The notes under the pieces: model-generated
What the model saw: only the letters and a program-made list of their open reading frames with translations
Database searches by the model: none
Told to the model about the DNA's origin: nothing
Position numbers and translations under genes: made by a program
Shown here: in pieces, positions 1-7,717 of the stretch
How the letters are laid out: every line of letters starts with the position of its first letter
Numbering within the stretch: the stretch's first letter is position 1
Assembly: GCA_029880025.1 (NCBI GenBank)
Contig: JAOUPE010000032.1
Location: 1 to 10,225 of the forward strand
DNA from: Caldifarciminota bacterium
GTDB taxonomy: Bacteria > Hydrothermota > Tepidihabitantia > Tepidihabitantales > JAOUPE01
Length of the DNA stretch: 10,225 bases
Reading direction: 5' to 3'

Positions 1-1
1 T

Positions 2-502
2 TCCCGATTTGGTCGTTATCGTCCCCTACGATTTCTGCTTAAACAAAGTACCGAACAAGAGGTGATTGATGAGGTGGTCGAGGCATCCGCTTTACTAAAG
101 GAACGAAAACTTGGTGGTTTGATTGTAATCGAAAGAGCTATGGGACTGAGAGAATTTATTGAAACCGGGACTCGCATTGAAGCGTTAGTCTCAGCGCCGT
201 TGATTGTTTCAATATTCACTCCGCCCACACCCTTGCATGATGGGGCGTGCATTGTCTCGGGTGACCATATTGTTAGTGCGGGTTGTACATTACCCTTAAG
301 TGAAACAAGTTATGTGGAGGGATTTTTGGGGATGCGGCACCGTGCCGGGTTGGGAATTGCTACGGTGACCGATGCTTTGGCGATAATCATATCGGAGACA
401 ACCGGTAAAATTTCATTTGCCAATCGGGGAAAATTGAATATTGATGTCACACCATCCCAACTTAAATTTAATTTAACCCAAGCATTAATGAAAGAAACTT
501 AA
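2..502 (+). CDS. cdaA: CdaA-type diadenylate cyclase, 3' part (gene runs off the left edge)
   Basis: Makes c-di-AMP from two ATP (DAC/DisA_N domain); CdaA is normally anchored to the inner membrane by three N-terminal helices. Only the cyclase domain is visible: the frame is open from base 2 with no start needed, and reads 166 residues to TAA. Family signatures seen are LGGLIVIER early on, then LHDGACIV (the DGA motif that binds and activates ATP), then GMRHRAGLG (the RHR motif), followed by the usual VTDALAIIISETTGKIS strand. The transmembrane part must lie to the left of the window. The YbbR-like regulator CdaR and GlmM, which follow cdaA in many bacteria, are not downstream here; a DUF2723 gene follows after 22 bases, probably co-transcribed. 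The assignment to CdaA rather than DisA rests on the short C-terminus after the cyclase domain, with no helix-hairpin-helix DNA-binding part. Confidence 0.93.
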   Translation, partial: SRFGRYRPLRFLLKQSTEQEVIDEVVEASALLKERKLGGLIVIERAMGLREFIETGTRIEALVSAPLIVSIFTPPTPLHDGACIVSGDHIVSAGCTLPLSETSYVEGFLGMRHRAGLGIATVTDALAIIISETTGKISFANRGKLNIDVTPSQLKFNLTQALMKET

Positions 503-524
503 ATAAATTATTGAAGGAGGAGAG

Positions 525-3200
525 ATGTCGGAACGAAGACTGAAATATATTATCGCCCTGGGAGTGATTGTTGCAGTTTTAATCGCTTACCTTTTTTCAA
601 TGGCACCAACCGCATCATTTTGGGACTGCAGCGAATTGATTGCGGTATCTTATATTCTCGGCATACCCCATCCGCCCGGAACTCCATTGTTCGTGCAATT
701 GGGCAGAATCGTTTCGTTAATCCCATTTGCTAAGGAGATTGCATTTCGAATCAACTTCCTGACCGCTTTTTTTGGCGCGTTATCCTGCGGATTAATCTAT
801 CTTTTGGTGGTTAAACTAATCACGATTCAAAAGACAAAAGGGGTCAGCCACCGATTCCCATTCGTCACCCATGTTGCCGGTATCGGAGCTGCCCTGTTTT
901 TGGCATTTGCCTATTCATTCTGGGATAACTGTGTCGAAGCCGAGGTTTATACGCCATGCGTGGCGGTTGCCCTGAGTGTCATCTACATGGCATTACTTTG
1001 GCGAAATGAAGTGGAAAAGGGTTTTGGCAATAATCATCTGGTTCTGGCAGCAGTTTATATGCTTTTCCTGGCGGCTGGTCTACATTTCACACCATTAATG
1101 GTTCTATTTCCCTTGTTAATCTTTGGCTTGGTTGTTGACCGAAAAGCCATTACCGAGTTGCGGCTTATTGAATTGATTGGTTTTTACCTAATAATCGTGG
1201 TAATCTCCGGATTCGAGGTGGTCGATTATTTAGTACTTTTCTTGGCATCCCCATCGGTCGCCGTAATACAAATCTTAAGATCTAAATTCATTTTCTTCCT
1301 GTTATTTGCGGCGATTTATATCGGCTATCTCTATTATCTATACAGTAAGAAGCGATTAGACGCAAGGTATGTAGGATTAGGCATTTTACTCATCGCAATT
1401 GCCGGTTCGATTCAATTTTACCTGATGGTGCGAGCCAGACTCGAACCGTCAATCAACGAGGTAAATCCGGCCAAATGGGACGATTTCGTCAGCGTCTTGA
1501 AACGTGAACAGTACGACCCGATGAAGCTCTACCCACGCAAAACCCAGTTTTTGACTGAAGATGAATATCGTGCCTATCCGAATAGTTATCCAGCATTTGG
1601 TTTATTACAGGCATATTTTGAACAGATAAAATATTATGTTCGTTACTTTTTATGGCAGTGGGCAGGTGAGCAGAATTTAGATATTTTCTATCGGGTTCGA
1701 TTCCCAGCCCTTTTGGGAATCATTCCACCGTTTTTAGGGTTCTGGGGTATGTGGCATCATTATAAACGGGATAAGAAATCTTTTGTGCTGGTCGGATTAT
1801 GTTTTTTAATCGCATCGATCGGACTATTAACCTATCTTAATCTTAAATATTCAACATCTGACCCCAGACCGCATCTTAGATATAAAGAGGTAAGGGAACG
1901 TGACTATTTCTTTGCCTTTTCTTTTGTTTTCTTCACTATCTTCATCGGTTTGGGCATTAATGCGCTATTAAACTATGTAGTACCCAAGCTGAAATTTAAA
2001 AAAATAGCAGCGCTGGGAGTTTCCGCCCTAACCATACTTTTAGCAATCGCTTCGATGTTCTTTAATTACCCGAACGTGAGCCGGCGTTATAACTGGATTC
2101 CGGCTGAATATGGTTATAACATGTTAATCTCTTGTGAAGGTGAGAAAGTTGTTTTATTTACAAACGGTGATAATGATACTTTTCCTTTATGGTTCATGCA
2201 AGAGGTACCATCTAAAGTTACTGGTTTTGACCCGAATTTTGGTAAGAATGTAGCAGTAGCTAACCTTTCGCTCCTGAATACTCAATGGTATTGTAAGCAG
2301 CTGAAGCGCTGGGGTGCTCCGGTCTCATTTTCGGAAGCCGAAATCGACCGTCTGCCTCAAGGATTTGTCGGCAAACGGGGCAGAACCTTCTTGCTGAAGG
2401 ATATTATGATTCGTGATATTGTTGCGACCGCGGGTGGCGTTAAATTGAAATGGCCGGATGATTACCAATCAACTGCCCAAGAGTTTATGACAAAAGTCTT
2501 TGCCAATTATAAACCTCAAAGAAATGTTTACTTTGCGACAACCGTTTCAAGGGATAATTTAGTTGATGTCCTACCATATCTTCGACTACAAGGATTAGTC
2601 AATGTGGTGGTGCCTGACTCTGGTTCCGATCAAGTCGATGTGGCGAAGACCGAATATTTATTAGAGAATGTCTATGTTACCAGCAGTATGCTTGATAAGC
2701 GAGTATATAAAGATGAGAACACACGTGGATTATTCATAAATTATGCGGCAACCGCAGTCGCTTTGGGATTGGAATATCAGAAACGGGGTCAAATGGAAAA
2801 AGCGTCGGCGATAATTGATAAAGCTTTGCAATTTGATATTGACCCAACTCGTAAATCGGCACTTTTCTTTCAAGCGAGTCTTTTTTCTCTGATGTCTGGT
2901 AATTACCAAAAATCCTTGGTCTATTTGGATTCAATCGAAATAACAGGAGTGAAAGATCCCGAAATCTCTCTGCGCCGGGGTTGGGCATACGAACGATTAG
3001 GAGAAATTGAAAAAGCAGAACGTGCTTACCGGGAAGCGATGGTACTTGCGCCCAATCGTCCGGAACCGGTTCAGACTCTTTACAATCTCTACCTGAACCA
3101 AATGCAGGATAAAGAGAAGGCAAAAGGAGTTCTGGCGGATTGGTTACGACGCAATCCGGGTGACACGACGGCTAAAAAGATGCTTCAGGAACTCGAATAG
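525..3200 (+). CDS. DUF2723 polytopic membrane protein with C-terminal TPR repeats
   Basis: An 891-residue protein with a clear ribosome site AAGGAGG (514-520) four bases before ATG. The first ~515 residues hold many hydrophobic helices. The DUF2723 signature is at the first lumenal loop: FWDCSELIA (residues 32-40), then HPPGTPLF (49-56). A second conserved patch, NGDNDTFPLW, starts at residue 547 in the soluble domain, followed by NLSLLNTQWY. From about residue 736 to the end there are three to four TPR-like units (for example RRGWAYERLGEIEKAERAY). DUF2723 proteins resemble PMT/GT-C type glycosyltransferases, with an acidic motif in the first loop; a lipid-linked-sugar transferase role is plausible, but the reaction and substrate are not shown by the sequence. 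The TPR tail suggests a protein partner. Probably in one operon with the cyclase gene. Confidence 0.88.
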   Translation: MSERRLKYIIALGVIVAVLIAYLFSMAPTASFWDCSELIAVSYILGIPHPPGTPLFVQLGRIVSLIPFAKEIAFRINFLTAFFGALSCGLIYLLVVKLITIQKTKGVSHRFPFVTHVAGIGAALFLAFAYSFWDNCVEAEVYTPCVAVALSVIYMALLWRNEVEKGFGNNHLVLAAVYMLFLAAGLHFTPLMVLFPLLIFGLVVDRKAITELRLIELIGFYLIIVVISGFEVVDYLVLFLASPSVAVIQILRSKFIFFLLFAAIYIGYLYYLYSKKRLDARYVGLGILLIAIAGSIQFYLMVRARLEPSINEVNPAKWDDFVSVLKREQYDPMKLYPRKTQFLTEDEYRAYPNSYPAFGLLQAYFEQIKYYVRYFLWQWAGEQNLDIFYRVRFPALLGIIPPFLGFWGMWHHYKRDKKSFVLVGLCFLIASIGLLTYLNLKYSTSDPRPHLRYKEVRERDYFFAFSFVFFTIFIGLGINALLNYVVPKLKFKKIAALGVSALTILLAIASMFFNYPNVSRRYNWIPAEYGYNMLISCEGEKVVLFTNGDNDTFPLWFMQEVPSKVTGFDPNFGKNVAVANLSLLNTQWYCKQLKRWGAPVSFSEAEIDRLPQGFVGKRGRTFLLKDIMIRDIVATAGGVKLKWPDDYQSTAQEFMTKVFANYKPQRNVYFATTVSRDNLVDVLPYLRLQGLVNVVVPDSGSDQVDVAKTEYLLENVYVTSSMLDKRVYKDENTRGLFINYAATAVALGLEYQKRGQMEKASAIIDKALQFDIDPTRKSALFFQASLFSLMSGNYQKSLVYLDSIEITGVKDPEISLRRGWAYERLGEIEKAERAYREAMVLAPNRPEPVQTLYNLYLNQMQDKEKAKGVLADWLRRNPGDTTAKKMLQELE

Positions 3201-3231
3201 CGCACAAGACAAAAGGATCTGAAAATAAAAT

Positions 3232-3252
3232 AATTTGGTTAATTCCCAAATT
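3232..3252. repeat. 7-bp-arm inverted repeat just upstream of hypA
   Basis: AATTTGG (3232-3238) and CCAAATT (3246-3252) form perfect 7-bp arms around a 7-base AT-rich spacer, ending five bases before the hypA start codon. No convincing Shine-Dalgarno is visible here, so the repeat lies where one would expect the ribosome site. It could be an operator for a dimeric regulator or an RNA hairpin that controls translation; the sequence alone does not decide, and AT-rich DNA produces such repeats by chance fairly often. Confidence 0.35.
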
Positions 3253-3257
3253 GGTCT

Positions 3258-3587
3258 ATGCACGAATTATCAATAACCGAGAGCATATTAAAACAATCTT
3301 TAACCGAAGCCAAGAAAAATCGAGCAAAAATAATTAAAAAGATTAAATTGTTAGTTGGCGAAGCAACCAGTATCGTTCCGGATTGTGTGCGATTTTATTT
3401 CGATACCCTTAAACAGGAAACGATTGCCAAAGATGCAATTTTGGAAATTGAGACTAAACCTTTAGTCATTCGTTGTCCAAAATGTAAGACTCAATTTAAA
3501 GATTTGGATTTAACCTGTAATTGTCAGGCTGGAATAGAAATTGTGTCCGGACAAGAACTGATGATTGAATCTTTGGAAATCGAATAA
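3258..3587 (+). CDS. hypA: HypA/HybF hydrogenase nickel-incorporation protein
   Basis: A 109-residue metallochaperone, the usual HypA size, that helps deliver nickel to [NiFe]-hydrogenase (or urease) maturation with HypB. It begins MHELSIT, with the nickel-binding His2-Glu3 at the N-terminus, and has the LLVGEATSIVPDCVRFYFD core. The zinc site starts with a normal CPKC knuckle (residues about 73-76), but the second knuckle reads C-N-C instead of the usual C-x2-C. The cysteines remain but spacing is one residue shorter. It stands alone: no hypB, hypC-F or hydrogenase gene is in the window. It sits 57 bases after the DUF2723 gene and ends five bases before the 3' end of the convergent tRNA-Asn. 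The start codon ATG is fixed by the MHE motif although no strong ribosome site is seen. Confidence 0.93.
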   Translation: MHELSITESILKQSLTEAKKNRAKIIKKIKLLVGEATSIVPDCVRFYFDTLKQETIAKDAILEIETKPLVIRCPKCKTQFKDLDLTCNCQAGIEIVSGQELMIESLEIE

Positions 3588-3592
3588 AAAAA

Positions 3593-3664
3593 CTCCAGCG
3601 GTAGGACTCGAACCTACAACCCTCCGGTTAACAGCCGGATGCTCCACCATTGAGCTACGCTGGA
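3593..3664 (-). tRNA. tRNA-Asn (anticodon GTT)
   Basis: 72 bases fold as a standard cloverleaf on the - strand: acceptor TCCAGCG/CGCTGGA, D stem GCTC/GAGC, anticodon stem TCCGG/CCGGA with loop CTGTTAA, T stem GTAGG/CCTAC with loop TTCGAGT, discriminator G. The 3' CCA is not encoded. Immediately after the gene come seven T residues on the - strand (3592-3586), a likely stop for transcription. It has its own promoter just upstream and stands apart from the tRNA cluster at 6997-8267. Confidence 0.97.
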
Positions 3665-3673
3665 AGTCAAATA

Positions 3674-3701
3674 ATTTTACGGAAATTAGTTACTTCGTCA
3701 A
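3674..3701 (-). promoter_or_regulatory. Sigma70-type promoter for tRNA-Asn
   Basis: On the - strand, TTGACG (3701-3696) is followed after 16 bases by TAAAAT (3679-3674), close matches to the -35 and -10 consensus. The -10 box ends nine bases before the tRNA 5' end. It lies between the protease stop codon (3713) and the tRNA, so the tRNA can be made independently of the protease operon. Confidence 0.65.
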
Positions 3702-3712
3702 GAAATCAAATA

Positions 3713-6637
3713 TTATCTCACTATGGCAAATTTCTTGACATCCTTGGCAAAACCAGTGATAAATACAGCAAAATACAAACCAGAACCAACCGGTTTTCCT
3801 TTTTGGTTTTTGCCGTTCCAGACCGCACCGATTTGTTCCAGTTCTTCTCGGTCGCCATCGGTGCCATAACGACCAGGTCTTAAGATTGGATTAAGCAGCG
3901 TATCAAATAAAACCTCACCACTCAGCGTGTAAATAATAAGTCTGGGTTTGATACGACTTGGATTGGCTAAGAAAAGAGGAAAGTATATTTTGTCGTTCTC
4001 TGAACCGATGATGAACGGATTCGGATAAGGCGCAAGTAACTGGTCAGAGGTATGTGAATCAGACTTTGGTGGATAAATCTTTAATACTGAGTCAACATTT
4101 GGTATACCGTATCCCAAGATATTTATCGTATCTCCATCAATGATTGTATCAAAACCCGGGGAGTTATCGCTGGCAGTCAAGAAAAGTGCCTGCTTAACCG
4201 AATCGGCATTCCAATCCGGGTGCGCTTCTAAAATCAAAGCACAGCAACCAGCAATCAGAGCGGTGGCATCTGAAGTACCGGCACTGCCTTCAATGCCGTC
4301 AGCCGAATCCGGAATCACTACGATTACCGTATCGGACATTGCCACCAATTCCGGTTTGATTCTACCATCGATGGTCGGACCGGTACCGCTGCCATGCCAT
4401 GGTGAACGATTTCTGTGAACACCACCGGCAGTTATTACACCAAATGCATCACCCGGGGCAACAATATAGGGTGTGGGCCAAGGATAATTTGTACTATCTT
4501 GACCTCGATTACCCATTGCGGTGACAATGATTAATCCTCGTTCGGCAGCTAATCCGGCAGCGATCGAGATTGGGGCAGTTCTGCCATCAAGCTTGGCTTC
4601 ACCATACCAACTGCGATAACCTAACGAGCTTGAGATTATCTGAGCGCCATTTCGTTCTGCCCATTCCAGCCCCTCAATCCAGGTGTCTTCTTCAAGGGTA
4701 AATTCATAGGCTTGACCTCTGCCCTGATTTCCTGATTTGGTCCGGTGAAATTCAGTCTTTGCCATCAGTATATCAGCGGCTGGTGCGACCCCAACAATTT
4801 CACTACGCTTATAGCCGGCAACGATTGAAACCATATGCGTGCCATGGTCGGCTTGAACTTGATTGTCTTCATCAGATTCATAATCGGTGTTGTCATCACC
4901 ACGCCGGAACCAAACAAGGGAGAGATTATCTTGACTTTGGGCAAATAATGGGCAATAGTGAAATTCCCGGGCTTCGATCGTTATTTTTGTCCAAATCTGA
5001 CCATCATTTGACTGGGCAAGATATATATTTCCACCAGATTCGTAACCGAGATAATACTTATCACGAGTAACAAAGGAAAAGGCGCCGAGCGAAAAGACAG
5101 TATCAGTTACTGATATTGAAGAACTCCAGGTCAGTCCGCCATCAGTCGAATATTTATATGTGATAGCGGCTAAAGGTCTAACCGAATAATCTTTATAAAA
5201 TAGATGTATTCTATTACCCTTGATATAAGTCTTAGCAGCACTGGCAGAATTGTTAACTGGTTCTGGCTGCGATTCAAATGGCTCGATACCATCAATTGAA
5301 CGAAAATGATAAATCTTACCGGATTTGAGTCCGGTGGCAAAAACTTCTATCTCATTCAAGGAGTCGAGTAGAACTTGAGGATAGGTAATTATTTCCGGTA
5401 AAAAACCAACATCGACTTTACTTTCCCAATGGACACTATCAGGATAAATGATGCCGCGGCGGAAAGAGATTTTTGAATCAGATTCATTGTATACCAGATA
5501 AAGCGAGTCTCCCTTCAAAAATAGATGTGGAGACTTGCCTTGATTCAGTAGTCCTATATTTTGCCAAATCGTGTCAATAAAATAACCGAGATAAATTTTA
5601 CCCTGTTCCTCATTCGGTGCCGGCGAAGCTTGCCAGGCAACATAAGTCCGACCCGAACCTGAAACTGCAGATGGAAAACGACAGGCTAAACCAAAAGTAA
5701 CCGGCGAGAGTGATAATGGTTTACTCCAGGTAATTCCACCGTCGATACTGTGAGATGCATAAAGGTTCCGTCGGGGAAAAGTGTCTGGACTATAATAACT
5801 ATCAGCTATGTAAAAAAGAAATAAAGTTTCGGATGGAACTTCTGAATAAGTTAAAATCGGTTCTTTGACCCGTGGGATATTTGTCAGGCTAGAAATTACA
5901 CCGGGTACCGGTGCATTAAGTTGCTGAGTGTAAAAGAAATCGTCGCCAGCCAGGAAATCATGTTCCAGAACCACTGTGGTGTCGAGATGACTCAGGGCTT
6001 GATTTTTCTTTTTTAACCCGGTATCAAGGAAACCGATTTTTACTTTTGAACCAAAAAATCCTCGTGAATAAACCTGTGGGATACCAAGCATCGCATTCTG
6101 TTCCAGTGCTGGTCCATAAAGCCTTCGATATTCGATTGTATCTTCCTTTTTTGTCGGTTCCATTCTTTCAAGCCCATGGACTTTTCGAATTGCAGATTTT
6201 GTAGTCCTAAGCTTGTGGGTTGTCTTAATTACTTCTCTTTTATGGATAAAAACCGGCTTTACATCATAGACAAAAGGTAATGAATAAATCTTCGGCAATA
6301 AATCTTTTGGTATACGGAAACTTGCGGCATTGAGCCAATTACTGACTGAGCGCAGATTACAACCAACGGCTTGCATTTCATCAAGGTATTTTTGATAAAC
6401 CGGTAAATCGTAAAAATCAGCCGGAAAACCTTTATTTCGGATTCTTCTTTCTACTGCATCCGGAGCCATTTTTGGTGAAAAAACACTCAATGCCCGTTCG
6501 TACTCTTTTTCAGTTGTGAACCCCTTGTCAGTGAAATAGACCCAGACCAAATCGGTTTCGATTTTTGGGACGGTTGACTTGATTGGTTCACGATATAAAG
6601 GCAAGCTAAGTAATAAAATTAAAGTTAAAAAGTTCAT
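3713..6637 (-). CDS. Secreted subtilisin-like (S8) serine protease with a sialidase-like beta-propeller insertion and FlgD-like C-terminal module
   Basis: 974 residues from ATG at 6637. This start is preferred over an in-frame GTG at 6646 because it follows a purine-rich GGGTGGGG stretch and overlaps the previous stop as ATGA. A signal peptide (MNFLTLILLLSLPLY) and an I9-like propeptide region (about 25-170) precede the catalytic domain. Catalytic residues: Asp205 (KIGFLDTG), His598 (DHGTHMVSIVAG), Ser789 (GTSDATAL), with oxyanion Asn710 (AMGNRG). About 390 residues separate Asp and His, against a few tens in ordinary subtilases. This insert carries Asp-box (BNR) motifs S-x-D-G-G-x-T-W at 297-304 and 497-504 and SNDGQIW at 543-549, with weaker copies, so it probably folds as a beta-propeller. 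The C-terminus (PYPNPF at ~870, then VWNGKNQKG and GSGLYF) is a FlgD_ig/T9SS-type-A-like module ending in KKFAIVR. Probably exported and cell-surface linked; substrate unknown. Confidence 0.92.
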   Translation of the reverse strand: MNFLTLILLLSLPLYREPIKSTVPKIETDLVWVYFTDKGFTTEKEYERALSVFSPKMAPDAVERRIRNKGFPADFYDLPVYQKYLDEMQAVGCNLRSVSNWLNAASFRIPKDLLPKIYSLPFVYDVKPVFIHKREVIKTTHKLRTTKSAIRKVHGLERMEPTKKEDTIEYRRLYGPALEQNAMLGIPQVYSRGFFGSKVKIGFLDTGLKKKNQALSHLDTTVVLEHDFLAGDDFFYTQQLNAPVPGVISSLTNIPRVKEPILTYSEVPSETLFLFYIADSYYSPDTFPRRNLYASHSIDGGITWSKPLSLSPVTFGLACRFPSAVSGSGRTYVAWQASPAPNEEQGKIYLGYFIDTIWQNIGLLNQGKSPHLFLKGDSLYLVYNESDSKISFRRGIIYPDSVHWESKVDVGFLPEIITYPQVLLDSLNEIEVFATGLKSGKIYHFRSIDGIEPFESQPEPVNNSASAAKTYIKGNRIHLFYKDYSVRPLAAITYKYSTDGGLTWSSSISVTDTVFSLGAFSFVTRDKYYLGYESGGNIYLAQSNDGQIWTKITIEAREFHYCPLFAQSQDNLSLVWFRRGDDNTDYESDEDNQVQADHGTHMVSIVAGYKRSEIVGVAPAADILMAKTEFHRTKSGNQGRGQAYEFTLEEDTWIEGLEWAERNGAQIISSSLGYRSWYGEAKLDGRTAPISIAAGLAAERGLIIVTAMGNRGQDSTNYPWPTPYIVAPGDAFGVITAGGVHRNRSPWHGSGTGPTIDGRIKPELVAMSDTVIVVIPDSADGIEGSAGTSDATALIAGCCALILEAHPDWNADSVKQALFLTASDNSPGFDTIIDGDTINILGYGIPNVDSVLKIYPPKSDSHTSDQLLAPYPNPFIIGSENDKIYFPLFLANPSRIKPRLIIYTLSGEVLFDTLLNPILRPGRYGTDGDREELEQIGAVWNGKNQKGKPVGSGLYFAVFITGFAKDVKKFAIVR

Positions 6638-6948
6638 AATCCCCACCCTATTAAATCATTCAAAAAACGACTGAAGACTAAAAGTATGATGAGAACAATA
6701 ATAGAAAGAACGATATTGATAATGCCGAGGATTAGACAGATTTTTCCGATACGCTTGGCTTTATCCGAAATTGAACTGGCTGTTATGATGACACCAAAAA
6801 TTATGCCGTATAAGGGATAGATGAGGCAAGCGACATATAACCATGTGACACCGAATAAATAAAGTATATCAACCAGAGCCTGAGCTCGTTTCTCCTGGCC
6901 ATTAAGAATGACCTTTTCGGGTTGACCGGTAAGATATGTTTCATTCAT
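6634..6948 (-). CDS. Small membrane protein, DUF4190/CD225-like topology
   Basis: 104 residues starting at the ATG at 6948, chosen because TGGAGG lies five bases upstream; a longer TTG start at 6972 would swallow that ribosome site. After a polar N-terminal ~25 residues there are two long hydrophobic segments, the first roughly DILYLFGVTWLYVACLIYPL and continuing through a glycine-containing YGIIFGVII, the second LILGIINIVLSIIVLIILLV, separated by the basic loop SDKAKRIGK. This helix-basic loop-helix layout with GxxxG-like stretches resembles DUF4190 or dispanin/CD225 proteins, but the match is by topology only. Its stop overlaps the protease start as ATGA, so the two are translationally coupled. 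Function unknown; it may assist export of, or protect against, the protease (inference). Confidence 0.7.
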   Translation of the reverse strand: MNETYLTGQPEKVILNGQEKRAQALVDILYLFGVTWLYVACLIYPLYGIIFGVIITASSISDKAKRIGKICLILGIINIVLSIIVLIILLVFSRFLNDLIGWGL

Positions 6949-6996
6949 TTTTTCCTCCACATTAGGAGTCAAGACACCTAAAAAATAAAATCAAAA

Positions 6997-7070
6997 TACC
7001 CCGCAGAGGAATTGAACCTCTAACCCACGGATTAAGAATCCGTTGCTCTGCCAGGTTGAGCTAGCGGGGT
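6997..7070 (-). tRNA. tRNA-Lys (anticodon CTT)
   Basis: 74 bases on the - strand: acceptor ACCCCGC/GCGGGGT, D stem GCTC/GAGC, anticodon stem ACGGA/TCCGT with loop TTCTTAA, T stem AGAGG/CCTCT with loop TTCAATT, discriminator A, CCA not encoded. Last gene of the tRNA run read from the promoter at 8283-8310. T-rich sequence follows its 3' end before the small membrane protein gene. Confidence 0.97.
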
Positions 7071-7078
7071 AAAAAGAC

Positions 7079-7178
7079 AGGGACTGGTGGTTAGTGGCTG
7101 GTGGATAGTGGAAAATTCTAAAGAGACCGATTTCAGAAAGTTCACCAATCCCCAGCCACCAGTCACCAGCCACTGCCT
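7079..7178. repeat. ORF-less imperfect palindrome of AGTGGCTGGTG-type words between tRNA-Lys and tRNA-Arg(TCG)
   Basis: Fills nearly the whole spacer. The left arm (about 7082-7111) contains GACTGGTGG (7082-7090) and AGTGGCTGGTG (7093-7103). The right arm has both words inverted: CCACCAGTC (7156-7164) and CACCAGCCACT (7164-7174). The two words occur in the same order along the strand rather than in mirror order, so the arms behave like short degenerate arrays of [A/G]CTGGTG units facing each other. The centre (about 7112-7147) has no repeat or ORF. The RNA would form a strong but imperfect hairpin between two tRNAs. Related in word content to the flanks of the four-helix gene and to 8125-8190. 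Confidence 0.7.
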
Positions 7179-7183
7179 TGTAA

Positions 7184-7257
7184 CGCGCCCGGCGCGACTC
7201 GAACGCGCAGCCTACGGGTTCGAAGCCCGGCGCTCTGTCCAATTGAGCTACGGGCGC
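7184..7257 (-). tRNA. tRNA-Arg (anticodon TCG)
   Basis: 74 bases on the - strand: acceptor GCGCCCG/CGGGCGC, D stem GCTC/GAGC, anticodon loop CTTCGAA, T stem GCGCG/CGCGC with loop TTCGAGT, discriminator G. The anticodon stem reads CCGGG/CCCGT, so its outermost pair is a C/T mismatch and only four pairs form; otherwise it is canonical. CCA not encoded. Confidence 0.94.
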
Positions 7258-7263
7258 ATATAG

Positions 7264-7298
7264 ACAGTGCGAAGTGGAAAGTGCTGAGTGATTAGTGG
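7264..7298. repeat. Left inverted repeat of the four-helix-bundle cassette
   Basis: AGTG-rich stretch containing AGTGGAAAGTGC at 7273-7284, whose exact inverse is at 7705-7716 on the other side of the four-helix-bundle gene. It begins about seven bases from the 5' end of tRNA-Arg(TCG) and ends just after the gene's stop region. Further copies of the GAGTG and TTAGTGG words follow inside. Confidence 0.7.
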
Positions 7299-7301
7299 CA
7301 A

Positions 7302-7682
7302 TCATTTTCTAATTCGCCTTTCCAAATGATTTATCATGCTGTAAAACATCTTACATAAGTTATTACAAACTTTAATACGTTCTTCTGCTAAATTTTTATT
7401 GAGCCAGTTAGCATCGTGTTTCTTGTAATACCAGTTCTCCGCTTCGGCACTTGAGTTTCTTGCAATATTGAGATAACTGATGTACTGTTTTGTAGTATTG
7501 GAGTTAAAACCTTCCGCTGTATTAGCGCCAATTGACCCGAGACTTCTAATCAGCTGGTCTGCAACAACTCTTCCACCAATATCTTTGGGAAAATGTTTTA
7601 TATCCTCTAAAGCACTCAAGAAAAGTGTATGACTCATTTGCCAAACTTTTAGTTGTGTAAAATGAGTTATTTTATCTTTCAT
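7302..7682 (-). CDS. Four-helix-bundle protein (23S rRNA intervening-sequence protein family)
   Basis: 126 residues from ATG at 7682. An in-frame upstream extension would run through the repeat and into tRNA-His, so the ATG just inside the repeat is preferred even though no clear ribosome site is visible. Family signature: FTQLKVWQMSH near the N-terminus, HFPKDIGG, then QLIRSLGSIGANTAEGF (counterpart of QLRRAaxSIxxNIAEG), then YLNIARNSSAEAENW. These small proteins (S23/IVP, TIGR02436; related in fold to the Avd accessory protein of diversity-generating retroelements) were first seen inside 23S rRNA insertions, and their biochemical role is uncertain. Here the gene sits between tRNA-His and tRNA-Arg(TCG), bounded by 12-bp inverted repeats, so it looks like the cargo of a small element. 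No reverse transcriptase or template repeat is nearby, so this is not a retroelement. Confidence 0.88.
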   Translation of the reverse strand: MKDKITHFTQLKVWQMSHTLFLSALEDIKHFPKDIGGRVVADQLIRSLGSIGANTAEGFNSNTTKQYISYLNIARNSSAEAENWYYKKHDANWLNKNLAEERIKVCNNLCKMFYSMINHLERRIRK

Positions 7683-7684
7683 TT

Positions 7685-7717
7685 CACTATGCACTTTCCC
7701 CGTTGCACTTTCCACTA
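7685..7717. repeat. Right inverted repeat of the four-helix-bundle cassette
   Basis: Contains GCACTTTCCACT (7705-7716), the exact inverse of 7273-7284. A second related word, TATGCACTTTCC, is at 7689-7700; read on the - strand it shares AAAGTGCATA with the palindrome at 8125-8190. It lies between the start codon of the four-helix gene and the 3' end of tRNA-His, so it doubles as the leader of that gene. Confidence 0.7.

Noticed and set aside
2734..3123. 129-codon frame opposite the TPR part of the DUF2723 gene
   Set aside because: Shadow of a well-supported gene; proline-rich, no family features and no ribosome site.
6638..6646. GTG at 6646 as the protease start
   Set aside because: The ATG at 6637 has the purine-rich site at the right distance, overlaps the upstream stop as ATGA and starts a cleaner signal peptide.
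6991..7305. An open frame of about 100 codons on the - strand across tRNA-Arg(TCG) and part of tRNA-Lys
   Set aside because: It translates tRNA sequence (the VAQLDRAPGFEPVGCAFESR-type peptide is a well-known tRNA artefact) and repeat DNA.
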